Source: Pseudomonas viridiflava
GTDB lineage: Bacteria > Pseudomonadota > Gammaproteobacteria > Pseudomonadales > Pseudomonadaceae
DNA: 64,000 nucleotides
Direction: 5' to 3'
Assembly (NCBI RefSeq): GCF_900583165.1
Contig: NZ_UTKY01000016.1
Coordinates: forward strand, 186,001 to 250,000
Part shown: positions 56,066-64,000 of the stretch, in pieces
How positions within the stretch are numbered: the stretch's first letter is position 1
How the letters are laid out: every line of letters starts with the position of its first letter
Notes under the pieces: generated by a model
Databases searched by the model: none
The model's input: only the letters and a program-made list of their open reading frames with translations
Told to the model about the DNA's origin: nothing
Made by a program: the position numbers and the translations under genes

Positions 56066-57760
56066 TTAGTGCACCAGCATACCGGTGAACCAGTAAGCCT
56101 GGGCCAATGTGATCAGCCCTACGATCGTGGCGAAGAACAGGCTGTGCTTGAGGGTGAAGCGGAACAGGTCGGACTCCTTGCCCACCAGGCCGGTGGCGGC
56201 GCAGGCCACGGCAATCGACTGCGGCGAGATCATCTTGCCGGTCACGCCGCCGCTGGTGTTTGCCGCTACCAACAGCGTGTCGTTGACGCCGATCTGATGG
56301 GCGGTGGTGGCTTGTAGCGAGCTGAACAGGGCATTGGAGGAGGTGTCGGAGCCCGTCAGGAAAACGCCCAGCCAACCGAGGAATGGCGAAAAGAACGGGA
56401 AGGCTGCACCCGTGCCGGCCAATACCAGCGCCATGGTCGAAGACATGCCGGAGTAGTTGGTGACAAAAGCAAAGGCCAGCACCATGCCGATGGACAGGAT
56501 CGGCCAGCGCAGCTCATAAAAGGTCTCTCTCAAAGTGGTCAGACCAATTTTGATGTCGATCTTGAGCACCAGCATGGAGATCAGCGCCGAGAAGAAAATC
56601 GCGGTACCGGTCGCGGAAATTGGGTCCAGCTTAAACACCGCCGGGATCGCGGTAGGGTTGGTTACGATTGGCGCAACCTTGATTACCAACTGATCCAGAT
56701 GCGGGATTGCAAAGTTGAATACCCAGCTGTACATCGAGCCGCCGGCGGCGAACATCGCCTTGAAGGGCTTGAGGGTCCAGATCGTGACCAGCACGGTGAG
56801 GATCAGGAACGGCGACCAGGCTTTGAAAATCTGCCCAAGGCTGTAGGGCGACGCGACGGTGCTGCGAGGCAGGCCGAAGCCGCCTGCGCTGGCGGTGATC
56901 GCTGCACTGGACGTGGCGCCGGCAATTTGTGCGTCGGCGGTGCGCTTGGGTTGCCAGATTTTCAGGAAGAGGGTCAGGGCGATCAGGCTGGCCAGGGCCG
57001 AGGTGATGTCCGGCAGTTCCGGGCCGATGAAGTTGGAGGTGAAGTATTGGGTGATGGCAAAGCTCAGGCCCGCGACCAGTGCGGCCGGCCAGGTTTCGCG
57101 CACGCCACGCAGGCCGTCCATCATAAATACCAGCCAGAACGGGACGAACAGCGATAGCAGGGGCAGCTGGCGGCCGGTCATGGCGCCGATCTTGAACGCG
57201 TCGATGCCGGTCACTTGGCCCGCCACGATGATCGGGATGCCCAAGGCGCCGAAGGCAACGGGGGCGGTGTTGGCGATCAGGCACAGGCCGGCGGCATAGA
57301 GCGGGTTGAAGCCCAGGCCTACCAGCAGTGCGGCGGTAATCGCTACCGGAGCGCCGAAGCCGGCTGCACCTTCGAGGAACGCGCCGAAACAGAATCCGAT
57401 CAGCAGCACCTGCAAACGTTGGTCGTCAGTGATCGACAGGACGGAGCTGCGAATGATCTCGAATTGACCGCTCTTGACGGTCAGTTTGTAGAGAAACACC
57501 GCCGCGACGATGATCCACGCGATAGGCCACAGGCCATAGGCAAAGCCGTAACCGGCGGCGGCCAACGCCATGTCTACCGGCATCTGGAACGCGAAGATCG
57601 CCACCAGAATTGATAGCGCCAGGGTGATGCTGCCGGCGACGTGACCTTTGAGGCGAAACACGGCCAGGGCCAAAAAGAAGAACACGATCGGGATAACGGC
57701 GGCCAGTGCGGACAGGCCGAGGCTGCCGAGCGGGCTGTAGAGCTGTTGCCAGGTTTGCAT
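56066..57760 (-). CDS. lldP: L-lactate permease
   Basis: 564 residues with about 12-14 transmembrane helices, the LctP family length. Recognisable segments are [19 protein letters not shown] at the start, [12 protein letters not shown] (near 130) and [12 protein letters not shown]. It imports lactate (also glycolate) with protons. Its promoter carries the LldR palindrome 53 bp before the start. It is divergent from lldR and followed by dld. Confidence 0.94.
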   Translation of the reverse strand: MQTWQQLYSPLGSLGLSALAAVIPIVFFFLALAVFRLKGHVAGSITLALSILVAIFAFQMPVDMALAAAGYGFAYGLWPIAWIIVAAVFLYKLTVKSGQFEIIRSSVLSITDDQRLQVLLIGFCFGAFLEGAAGFGAPVAITAALLVGLGFNPLYAAGLCLIANTAPVAFGALGIPIIVAGQVTGIDAFKIGAMTGRQLPLLSLFVPFWLVFMMDGLRGVRETWPAALVAGLSFAITQYFTSNFIGPELPDITSALASLIALTLFLKIWQPKRTADAQIAGATSSAAITASAGGFGLPRSTVASPYSLGQIFKAWSPFLILTVLVTIWTLKPFKAMFAAGGSMYSWVFNFAIPHLDQLVIKVAPIVTNPTAIPAVFKLDPISATGTAIFFSALISMLVLKIDIKIGLTTLRETFYELRWPILSIGMVLAFAFVTNYSGMSSTMALVLAGTGAAFPFFSPFLGWLGVFLTGSDTSSNALFSSLQATTAHQIGVNDTLLVAANTSGGVTGKMISPQSIAVACAATGLVGKESDLFRFTLKHSLFFATIVGLITLAQAYWFTGMLVH

Positions 57761-57812
57761 ATGGGGTGGCCCCTAATTGTTGTTGGTCAGGCACTGCGTA
57801 GTCGATTTGGGT

Positions 57813-57829
57813 AATTGGTAATACCAATT
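57813..57829. promoter_or_regulatory. LldR operator
   Basis: Perfect palindrome AATTGGT-AAT-ACCAATT, 53 bp upstream of lldP in the lldP/lldR divergent promoter. It fits the FadR-subfamily GntR site form (TGGTnnnACCA) and the known LldR site type. Confidence 0.85.
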
Positions 57830-58022
57830 TACAATCGTGGTTGGCTAGGTTAAAAGCCTTCGGGGGGATGTGTCAATTTGCCGCCTGCGAAACTTTGGTC
57901 GTAGTTCGGGTGGTGAGCAGTGCTGATCAGGCAAAACGAGGGTGTTCTGATAGGTGTCGCGCGTGCCGGGATAGGCGAGAATAGAAGGCCCGGCGAGTGG
58001 TCGGGATGGTGGAGAGTGGGTT

Positions 58023-58790
58023 ATGGGGTTTGATCAGGTGCGTCAGCGCCGTTTGTCTGACGATATTGTCGAGCAGCTTGAGGGCATGATCCTCGAGGGC
58101 ACGCTGAAGTCCGGTGAACGTTTGCCGGCCGAACGTGCGTTGGCGGAGCAGTTTGGCGTGTCGCGGCCTTCGCTGCGTGAGGCGATCCAGAAGCTGGCGG
58201 CCAAGGGGTTGCTGGTGAGTCGCCAGGGCGGCGGTAATTATGTGGCCGAGTCCCTGGGGTCGACCTTCAGTGATCCGCTGCTGCATCTGCTGGAAAATAA
58301 CCCTGAAGCCCAGCGCGATTTGCTGGAGTTTCGTCAGACGCTCGAAGCGTCCTGTGCTTATTACGCCGCGTTACGCGCTACTGAAGTGGATCGTGAGCGG
58401 CTGAAGGCGGCCTTCGAGGCGCTGCAGGATTGTTACTCGCGCTCCGATGAGGTGAGTCGAGTGGAAGAGGGCGCGGCAGATGCGCGGTTCCACTTGGCGA
58501 TCGCCGAGGCCAGTCATAACGCCGTATTGCTGCACACCATTCGCGGCTTGTTTGATCTGCTCAAACGTAACGTGGTGACCAACATTGGTGGGATGTATCA
58601 GCAGCGCACGGAAACCCGCGACATGCTGATCAGTCAGCACCGGGATCTATATTTGGCGATTATCGAGGGGCGAGCAGAGCAGGCGCGTGAAGTTTCTACG
58701 CGTCATCTGCTGTATGTGCAGGAAGTGTTGGAGGAGGTGCGTCAGGAGGTTCAGCGCGTGGCGCGTGCGGAACGCCGTAAGGGAATGTAG
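58023..58790 (+). CDS. lldR: Lactate-responsive GntR-family repressor
   Basis: 255 residues. GntR winged helix (about 8-75; LPAERALAEQFGVSRPSLREAI) and an FCD ligand domain (about 95-230) with the Asp/His metal-binding residues. In pseudomonads LldR represses the lactate genes and is released by lactate. Divergent from lldP with the palindromic operator between. Confidence 0.92.
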   Translation: MGFDQVRQRRLSDDIVEQLEGMILEGTLKSGERLPAERALAEQFGVSRPSLREAIQKLAAKGLLVSRQGGGNYVAESLGSTFSDPLLHLLENNPEAQRDLLEFRQTLEASCAYYAALRATEVDRERLKAAFEALQDCYSRSDEVSRVEEGAADARFHLAIAEASHNAVLLHTIRGLFDLLKRNVVTNIGGMYQQRTETRDMLISQHRDLYLAIIEGRAEQAREVSTRHLLYVQEVLEEVRQEVQRVARAERRKGM

Positions 58791-58827
58791 CCCTGGCGGT
58801 GAGCTCAGGGCCACATAGCTGCAAGGG

Positions 58828-59310
58828 TTAGTCTTCCTTGCCCTTGTTGCGCACGGCGCGATGCAGTTCGCGATTGGAATCGCGCTCGCGCTCGGTATCA
58901 CGCTTGTCGTATTCCTTCTTGCCCTTGCCCAGTGCAATCTCGCACTTGACCAGGTGCTTGCTCCAGTACCAGGACAGGCAGATGCAGGCATAGCCCTTCT
59001 GCTGGACGGCGGCGGCGAGTTTTTCCAGCTCGCGGGCGTTGAGCAGCAGCTTGCGCGTGCGCACCGGGTCGGCAATCACGTGGGTGCTCGCGGTGGTCAG
59101 CGGGGTGATATGACTGCCAAGCAGCCATGCCTCGCCGTCCTTGAGCAGCACATAGCTGTCGACCAGCTGCAACTTGCTGGCACGCAGACTCTTTACTTCC
59201 CAGCCGGCCAGGACCAGACCAGCCTCGAAACGATGTTCGATGAAGTAATCGTGTCGCGCCTTTTTATTTTGCGCGATGGTCCCTGTAGGGTGTTTCTTTT
59301 GTTTAGCCAT
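58828..59310 (-). CDS. smpB: SsrA-binding protein SmpB
   Basis: 160 residues from ATG 59310 ([22 protein letters not shown]). The OB-fold core has [16 protein letters not shown] and the C-terminal basic tail ([19 protein letters not shown]) enters the mRNA channel of the ribosome. It binds tmRNA and delivers it to stalled ribosomes. It is convergent with lldR and divergent from ratA. Confidence 0.97.
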   Translation of the reverse strand: MAKQKKHPTGTIAQNKKARHDYFIEHRFEAGLVLAGWEVKSLRASKLQLVDSYVLLKDGEAWLLGSHITPLTTASTHVIADPVRTRKLLLNARELEKLAAAVQQKGYACICLSWYWSKHLVKCEIALGKGKKEYDKRDTERERDSNRELHRAVRNKGKED

Positions 59311-59476
59311 AGGGGCGGCATTATAGGGAGTTGCGAGCGTGTCGGCTACGGTCAACCTGCGTGCTTGAGCGTGTTGGACGAATCCCGGACAATGCGGGCA
59401 GTTCTTTGGTTTTTTTCTCTCGCGGATCGGGCTGTTTTTTCGCGATGTTTGCCTCTGCAGTGGAAATAACGCACAC

Positions 59477-59911
59477 ATGACGACGCATATTCAACGTTCA
59501 GCGCTGCTGCCTTATCCGGCACAGGCGCTCTATGACCTGGTCAACGACGTGGCGCGTTACCCGGAATTCCTGCCGTGGTGCTCAACTGCCGAGGTGCTGG
59601 AGGGTAGCGATGAGCATATGGTCGCCAGCGTTGGTGTGGCGAAGGGCGGCCTTAGCCAGCACTTTGTAACGCGCAATGTACTGGTGCCGGGCAAATCCAT
59701 CGAGATGAACCTGCAGGAGGGGCCGTTTACTCAACTTCATGGTGTTTGGGTATTCAAGGCGCTGACCGACAAGGCCTGCAAGATCAGCCTGGATTTGTCA
59801 TTCGACTACGCAGGGCCAATCGTGCGAGCGACGCTGGGGCCTTTGTTTAACCAGGCGGCGAATACGCTGGTGGATGCCTTTTGTCAGCGGGCCAAGCAAC
59901 TGCATGGTTGA
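59477..59911 (+). CDS. ratA: RatA/CoqD-like START-fold protein
   Basis: 144 residues, coenzyme Q-binding (polyketide cyclase/START) family. [25 protein letters not shown] is the standard start. Named RatA in E. coli for reported inhibition of ribosome association; a role in ubiquinone handling as with Coq10 is also proposed. Overlaps rnfH by 8 bases. Confidence 0.9.
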   Translation: MTTHIQRSALLPYPAQALYDLVNDVARYPEFLPWCSTAEVLEGSDEHMVASVGVAKGGLSQHFVTRNVLVPGKSIEMNLQEGPFTQLHGVWVFKALTDKACKISLDLSFDYAGPIVRATLGPLFNQAANTLVDAFCQRAKQLHG

Positions 59912-60206
59912 GATAGAGGTGGTTTACGCCGCCGTGGATCGTCAGTTGTTGTTGGCGGTGGCGGTGCCAGCGGGTACCAGTTTGCGCGCCGCAGTACAGT
60001 CATCAGGGATCGCGGCGCAATTTCCTGAGCTGGATCTTGCGGGCTGCGCTCTGGGAATATTCGGCAAGGCGGTTGCGGACGCGGACGTGCGTATTGTGCA
60101 GGCCGGTGATCGTATCGAGATCTATCGGCCCTTGCTGGCCGATCCTAAAGAAGTGCGCAGGCTGCGTGCTGCCAAGGCGGCGTTGGCCAGGCAGCAACAC
60201 TCATAA
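59904..60206 (+). CDS. rnfH: RnfH family ubiquitin-like protein
   Basis: 100 residues from ATG 59904, overlapping ratA. Beta-grasp fold pattern ([31 protein letters not shown]). It pairs with ratA in most proteobacteria; the biochemical role is unknown. Confidence 0.92.
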   Translation: MVEIEVVYAAVDRQLLLAVAVPAGTSLRAAVQSSGIAAQFPELDLAGCALGIFGKAVADADVRIVQAGDRIEIYRPLLADPKEVRRLRAAKAALARQQHS

Positions 60207-60226
60207 ATCTGCCAATTCGCAGATAG

Positions 60227-60254
60227 CAAAAAGCCCGGCATGCCGGGCTTTTTG
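60227..60254. terminator. Bidirectional terminator between rnfH and bamE
   Basis: AAAAAGCCCGGCA-TGCCGGGCTTTTT, a perfect palindrome with outer A and T tracts. Confidence 0.92.
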
Positions 60255-60269
60255 TTGGTCGCCGCAAAC

Positions 60270-60797
60270 TTACTGCGGGCTGGTGTCCAGAGGCTGTGGC
60301 GTTGGGACGGGCACAGTCTCTACACCGTCGACGTCTTTCTGGATCTTGTCGAGCAGTGAGCCAGGCTTGGCTGGCACTTCGGATTTCGGCTGCTCGGCGT
60401 TCTGCGCTGGCGCAGTCACGTTGGTGCCGTTGTCCTTGCCGAGCAAGGCTTCATCACGGCTTACGCCGGGCATGAAGTCGCCGGAGAGGCTCACAAGCTG
60501 GTCATTGCCATTGAAAATGACACTGACGCGTTCCTGTTGGCGTTCACCGCCACCAGGCTGCAGGCTGTAGAGATAATCCCAGCGATCAGCATGGAACGTG
60601 TCGGTCAGCAGGGGATTGCCCATGATAAACCGTACTTGCCGTCGGGTCATTCCCGGGCGTAACTGGTCTATCATGTCCTGCGTGACGACATTGCCCTGCT
60701 GGATGTCGATTTTGTAAACCCCGGGGAATGAACAACCGGCGAGTGCGAGCAGTCCCACAAAGGTGAAACTGGTTAGCAAGAGCTTGGTGTTTTGCAT
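60270..60797 (-). CDS. bamE: Outer-membrane assembly lipoprotein BamE (OmlA)
   Basis: 175 residues. Lipoprotein signal with lipobox LAGC (Cys22), then the BamE core ([37 protein letters not shown]). A Pro/Gln-rich C-terminal extension of ~65 residues is longer than E. coli BamE (113 aa) and typical of Pseudomonas OmlA. It is part of the BAM complex. Divergent from fur, as is usual in Pseudomonas (omlA-fur). Confidence 0.94.
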   Translation of the reverse strand: MQNTKLLLTSFTFVGLLALAGCSFPGVYKIDIQQGNVVTQDMIDQLRPGMTRRQVRFIMGNPLLTDTFHADRWDYLYSLQPGGGERQQERVSVIFNGNDQLVSLSGDFMPGVSRDEALLGKDNGTNVTAPAQNAEQPKSEVPAKPGSLLDKIQKDVDGVETVPVPTPQPLDTSPQ

Positions 60798-60895
60798 CGG
60801 TGGGCGACTTCCACTATCTTGGCTGGGACAACGTAAACGCCGATCATACCCGTATTAAGAGAAGCTGCGAAGCAGCATCCGCGAGAAAGCTAACC

Positions 60896-61300
60896 ATGGT
60901 TGAAAATAGCGAACTACGCAAAGCCGGTCTTAAAGTGACTCTGCCACGCGTCAAGATTCTACAAATGCTCGATTCTGCTGAGCAGCGCCACATGAGTGCC
61001 GAGGATGTCTACAAGGCACTGATGGAGTCTAACGAGGACGTTGGCCTGGCCACGGTTTACCGTGTGCTTACCCAGTTTGAAGCCGCAGGGCTGGTGGTTC
61101 GTCATAATTTCGACGGCGGTCATGCAGTGTTCGAATTGGCTGACGGTGGTCATCACGACCATATGGTTGACCTGGATACCAATGAGGTTATCGAGTTCAC
61201 CAGCCCAGAGATCGAAGCGCTGCAGCACAAGATTGCTGAGGACCATGGCTTCGATTTGGTTGACCACAATCTCGTGCTGTACATCCGTAAGAAAAAGTAA
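60896..61300 (+). CDS. fur: Ferric uptake regulator Fur
   Basis: 134 residues from ATG 60896 (MVENSELRKAGLKVTLPRVK), the normal Pseudomonas Fur start. DNA-binding winged helix with GLATVYRVL, and metal sites with HHDHM and HNLVLYIRKKK. It represses iron-uptake genes with Fe2+. The protein has no cysteine at all, so the CxxC structural zinc site of E. coli Fur is absent; Pseudomonas Fur proteins are known to be cysteine-poor. Confidence 0.97.
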   Translation: MVENSELRKAGLKVTLPRVKILQMLDSAEQRHMSAEDVYKALMESNEDVGLATVYRVLTQFEAAGLVVRHNFDGGHAVFELADGGHHDHMVDLDTNEVIEFTSPEIEALQHKIAEDHGFDLVDHNLVLYIRKKK

Positions 61301-61332
61301 AAATCGCTGCAGATTCGCTCTGCAAAACGATT

Positions 61333-61356
61333 GAAGGCGACCCTAGGGTCGCCTTC
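61333..61356. terminator. Palindromic terminator between fur and recN
   Basis: Perfect 24-bp palindrome (GAAGGCGACC-CTAG-GGTCGCCTTC), between convergent genes. T tracts are weak, so efficiency is uncertain. Confidence 0.65.
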
Positions 61357-61385
61357 GTGCTTTATATAGAGGGAAAATATTCAGT

Positions 61386-63059
61386 TCAGGCTTTAGCGGC
61401 CACGACCATTTTCTTGGCGTGTGCCAACGACTCTTTGGTCAAATCGATACCCCCGAGCATGCGCGCTACTTCTTCGACGCGTTCTGACTTGTTCAGCTTC
61501 GATACGGCGGTATGCGTTGCATCGCTGCCCCGCACCTTATGCACAAACAGGTGCTGATGCCCTTGGGCGGCCACTTGTGGCAAGTGGGTTACGGTAAGCA
61601 CCTGGCCTCGATCCCCCAGGCGACGCAATAGCTGGCCGACAATTTCTGCAGTCGGCCCGCCGATCCCCACGTCCACTTCATCGAACACCAATGTCGGCAC
61701 CCGCGAGGTTTGCGCGGTGATCACCTGTATCGCCAGGCTGATCCGCGACAGTTCGCCACCTGACGCTACTTTTGCCAGTGCTTTAAGGGGCTGCCCAGGG
61801 TTGGCGCTGACCAATAGCTCGACCTGTTCCAGCCCATGTGGCTGTAGCTCATTGCTGGCGTTGTTGCGTAATTCAATGGTGAAGCGCCCGCCCGGCATGC
61901 CCAGGCGCTGGATCTCCAGTTCCACGGCGCTGGCCAGACCGGTTGCTGATTGTTGGCGCAGGTCGCTCAGCTCTCGGGCCTTCTCATGATAGTGGCGCGC
62001 GAAGGCAGCGAGCTCATCACCCAAACGCTCGATGGATTCATCGTTTGCATTCAGGGTTTCAATTTCATCCAGCAGTTTTTGCTGCATCGTTGCCACTTCG
62101 GTGGGCTGGATTCGATGTTTGCGCGCCAGGGTATAGATAGTGTCCAGACGTTCTTCGATTTCTTGCAGGCGGGCCGGGTCGGCGTCGAAGTGATCCAGAA
62201 AGCGATTCAACTCACCGACGGCTTCTTCTACCTGGATCTGTGCGCTGGTCAGCAGGGTGGTCGCTTCACTCAAAGAGCCGGAGGCGCTGTTCACGCTGGA
62301 CAGGCGATTGAGGCTGGCAGTCAGCGCATTGAGCACATTGCCGGAATCGCTTTCGCTGCACTGCTCGACGACCTGACGGCAGATGCCCAGCAGCGTCTCG
62401 GCGTTTGTCAGGTTTTTTTGTTCCTGCTCGAGCTGCTCCAGTTCGGTCTCACCCAAGCCCAGGCTTTCCAACTCTTCAAGCTGATAGCTGAGTAATTGGT
62501 GGCGGGCGCGCTGTTCATCGCCGGAGTTGGAGAGGCGCTCGAGCTCATGGCGAGTCTGGCGCCAGCGTTGGGCAGCCAGCTGGACTTGTCGGGCCAGGTC
62601 GGTGGCGCCGGCATATTCATCGAGCAGGCGGCGATGGGTGTCGGTTTTCAGCAGGGATTGGTGTTCGTGCTGGCTGTGGATATCGATCAGCAGCTCGCCC
62701 AAAGCCTTTAAGTCGCCAAGGGGGCAGGGCGTGCCATTGATATAGCCTCGGGAGCGCCCTTCAGCGGTGATCACTCGGCGCAGGATGCACGGCCCGTCAT
62801 TATTAAGGTCGCGCTCGGCCAGCCAGGTTTCGGCTTCGGGTATGTCGGCTAGGTCGAAGGTGGCCAGGATGTCGGCCTTGTCGGCGCCGGGGCGTACGAC
62901 GCCGCTGTCGGCGCGGTCACCCAGCGTCAGGCCCAGGGCGTCGAGCATGATCGACTTGCCGGCGCCGGTTTCGCCTGTGATTACGCTCATCCCGCGATCT
63001 AATTCGAGATCCAGATGTTCAACGATGGCGTAGTTATGTACAGACAGGTGCACGAGCAT
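61386..63059 (-). CDS. recN: DNA repair protein RecN
   Basis: 557 residues. SMC-like: N-terminal Walker A GETGAGKS (about 30-37), long coiled coils with a central turn (about 150-360), and a C-terminal ABC signature VASGGELSR (near 428) with Walker B VFDEVDVGIGG. It acts at double-strand breaks, holding DNA ends or sister strands together. A LexA-type box lies 25-40 bp before the start. Confidence 0.96.
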   Translation of the reverse strand: MLVHLSVHNYAIVEHLDLELDRGMSVITGETGAGKSIMLDALGLTLGDRADSGVVRPGADKADILATFDLADIPEAETWLAERDLNNDGPCILRRVITAEGRSRGYINGTPCPLGDLKALGELLIDIHSQHEHQSLLKTDTHRRLLDEYAGATDLARQVQLAAQRWRQTRHELERLSNSGDEQRARHQLLSYQLEELESLGLGETELEQLEQEQKNLTNAETLLGICRQVVEQCSESDSGNVLNALTASLNRLSSVNSASGSLSEATTLLTSAQIQVEEAVGELNRFLDHFDADPARLQEIEERLDTIYTLARKHRIQPTEVATMQQKLLDEIETLNANDESIERLGDELAAFARHYHEKARELSDLRQQSATGLASAVELEIQRLGMPGGRFTIELRNNASNELQPHGLEQVELLVSANPGQPLKALAKVASGGELSRISLAIQVITAQTSRVPTLVFDEVDVGIGGPTAEIVGQLLRRLGDRGQVLTVTHLPQVAAQGHQHLFVHKVRGSDATHTAVSKLNKSERVEEVARMLGGIDLTKESLAHAKKMVVAAKA

Positions 63060-63083
63060 GACGGCCGCTCCCAGGTGTTAGGT

Positions 63084-63099
63084 CTGGTTATTTATACAG
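63084..63099 (-). promoter_or_regulatory. LexA (SOS) box of recN
   Basis: CTGGTTATTTATACAG: CTG-N10-CAG with an AT-rich centre, at the expected distance from recN. Confidence 0.82.
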
Positions 63100-63232
63100 T
63101 GTTTTGTTTGGGGCTGACAATCCTGATGCTTAGCTCGATTTGCTCGCTCAGCTGTTTTTTTTAGCGCAATGAGGAATGAACGAGCAGGAATTGGTCCCGC
63201 GCACTGGAAAGACTTTTGGTAACGCCTGCACC

Positions 63233-63260
63233 CTTGAACCTGGAAATTGTGGCCCCATAT
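63233..63260 (+). promoter_or_regulatory. Sigma-32 heat-shock promoter of grpE
   Basis: CTTGAA (63233-63238), 14-bp spacer, CCCCATAT (63253-63260): a near-consensus heat-shock promoter 54 bp before grpE. Confidence 0.9.
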
Positions 63261-63313
63261 ACCGGAACAGAAGCGCGAGTTGAGATCGCGCATGATTTTG
63301 AAAGGAGAAATCT

Positions 63314-63874
63314 ATGGCTGACGAACAGACGCAGGATACGCAAACTCCAGACGCCAATTCGGCTGCCGGTGATGAGCTGGCGACCCGTGTGCAAGTGCTC
63401 GAAGAGCAGTTGGCTGCAGCGCAGGACCAGTCTTTGCGTGTTGCCGCCGATCTGCAGAACGTCCGCCGTCGTGCCGAGCAGGATGTAGAAAAGGCGCATA
63501 AATTCGCGCTGGAAAAATTCGCCAATGACTTGCTGCCGATTATCGACAGCCTGGAACGTGGCCTTGAATTGTCCAACCCGGATGACGAAAACATTCGCCC
63601 GATGCGCGAAGGGATCGAGCTGACCCTGAAAATGTTCCAGGACACTCTGAAGCGTTATCAGTTGGAAGCGATCGATCCTCAAGGCGGCGAGCCGTTCAAC
63701 GCTGAGCATCATCAAGCCATGGCCATGCAGGAAAGCCATGACCTGGAGCCGAACAGCGTGCTCAAAACGTTCCAGAAGGGTTATCTGCTCAACGGTCGCT
63801 TGTTGCGCCCCGCGATGGTTGTAGTGAGCAAGGCGGCTGCGCCGGTTTCGCCCTCTATTGATGAGCAGGCTTGA
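63314..63874 (+). CDS. grpE: Nucleotide exchange factor GrpE
   Basis: 186 residues. N-terminal acidic/polar tail, a long coiled-coil helix ([32 protein letters not shown]) and C-terminal beta domain ([25 protein letters not shown]). It releases ADP from DnaK, whose gene follows. AAGGAG ribosome site and a sigma-32 promoter upstream. Confidence 0.97.
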   Translation: MADEQTQDTQTPDANSAAGDELATRVQVLEEQLAAAQDQSLRVAADLQNVRRRAEQDVEKAHKFALEKFANDLLPIIDSLERGLELSNPDDENIRPMREGIELTLKMFQDTLKRYQLEAIDPQGGEPFNAEHHQAMAMQESHDLEPNSVLKTFQKGYLLNGRLLRPAMVVVSKAAAPVSPSIDEQA

Positions 63875-63976
63875 AATCCGCCGCAAGGCCCCCATCTATA
63901 AGTCAAGCGATTAAGTGCTACCGCAGTTAGCCACAACTACTGCGGCAACCAAATTCAAGTTTCGGGAGAGTAAATC

Positions 63977-64000
63977 ATGGGCAAAATTATCGGTATCGAC
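63977..64000 (+). CDS. dnaK: Chaperone DnaK, first 8 codons (cut by window end)
   Basis: MGKIIGID, preceded by GGGAGAG ribosome site. This is the universal DnaK N-terminus (first ATP-binding loop), in the standard place after grpE. A small inverted repeat (CCGCAGT...ACTGCGG) lies at ~63922-63946 between the genes and could modulate read-through from grpE. Confidence 0.93.

Noticed and set aside
63922..63946. Inverted repeat between grpE and dnaK as a terminator
   Set aside because: Short arms and no T tract; the two genes are expected to be co-transcribed.

Overview
This window is a stretch of a Pseudomonas chromosome, most likely from the P. fluorescens group. The evidence is the gene content and order (cioAB, rlmG, fpr, mscL, katB-ankB, radA, cstA-yjiX-yjiA, glyA-morA, ettA, gdhA, lldP-dld/lldR, smpB, ratA-rnfH, bamE/fur, recN/grpE-dnaK), the GC-rich codon use, and many REP/REPIN elements of the GTGGGAGGGGGCTTGC type. 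The species is inferred from these features, not from a database match.

Layout. 0-35.6 kb is core chromosome. It holds a cyanide-insensitive quinol oxidase, a LuxR-type regulator without a linked synthase, ferredoxin reductase, mechanosensitive channel, periplasmic catalase with its ankyrin partner, RadA, a PilZ protein, a CstA-type transporter operon, glyA, a MorA-like c-di-GMP enzyme, EttA, glutamate dehydrogenase, and envelope proteins, several of unknown function. 36.0-52.3 kb is a genomic island of about 16.2 kb inserted at the 3' end of ssrA (tmRNA). It has an intact tmRNA end plus a P4-type integrase on the right and a decayed copy of the ssrA 3' end on the left. Its cargo has two parts. 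The first is a type I restriction-modification operon (hsdR-hsdS-X-hsdM), where X looks like a PrrC/RloC-type anticodon nuclease. The second is a tightly overlapping operon (YfjI/DUF3987 ATPase, small protein, second tyrosine recombinase, SAM-like small protein) flanked by two mirror-image arrays of a 7-bp iteron. 52.7-64 kb returns to core genes: D-lactate oxidation (dld, lldP, lldR), smpB, ratA-rnfH, bamE, fur, recN and the heat-shock genes grpE-dnaK (dnaK is cut by the window end).

How it fits together. ssrA and smpB, the two parts of the trans-translation system, lie 6 kb apart, and ssrA serves as the island's target. An anticodon nuclease guarding a type I system would be a second line of phage defence acting on the translation machinery. 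The YfjI-centred module with two iteron clusters resembles the origin plus crr layout of P4-like satellites, which suggests the island may be able to replicate after excision; this is inference. The strongest leads for something undescribed are the iteron-flanked operon, the hsd-embedded nuclease candidate and the unassigned 318-aa gene at 44.3 kb.
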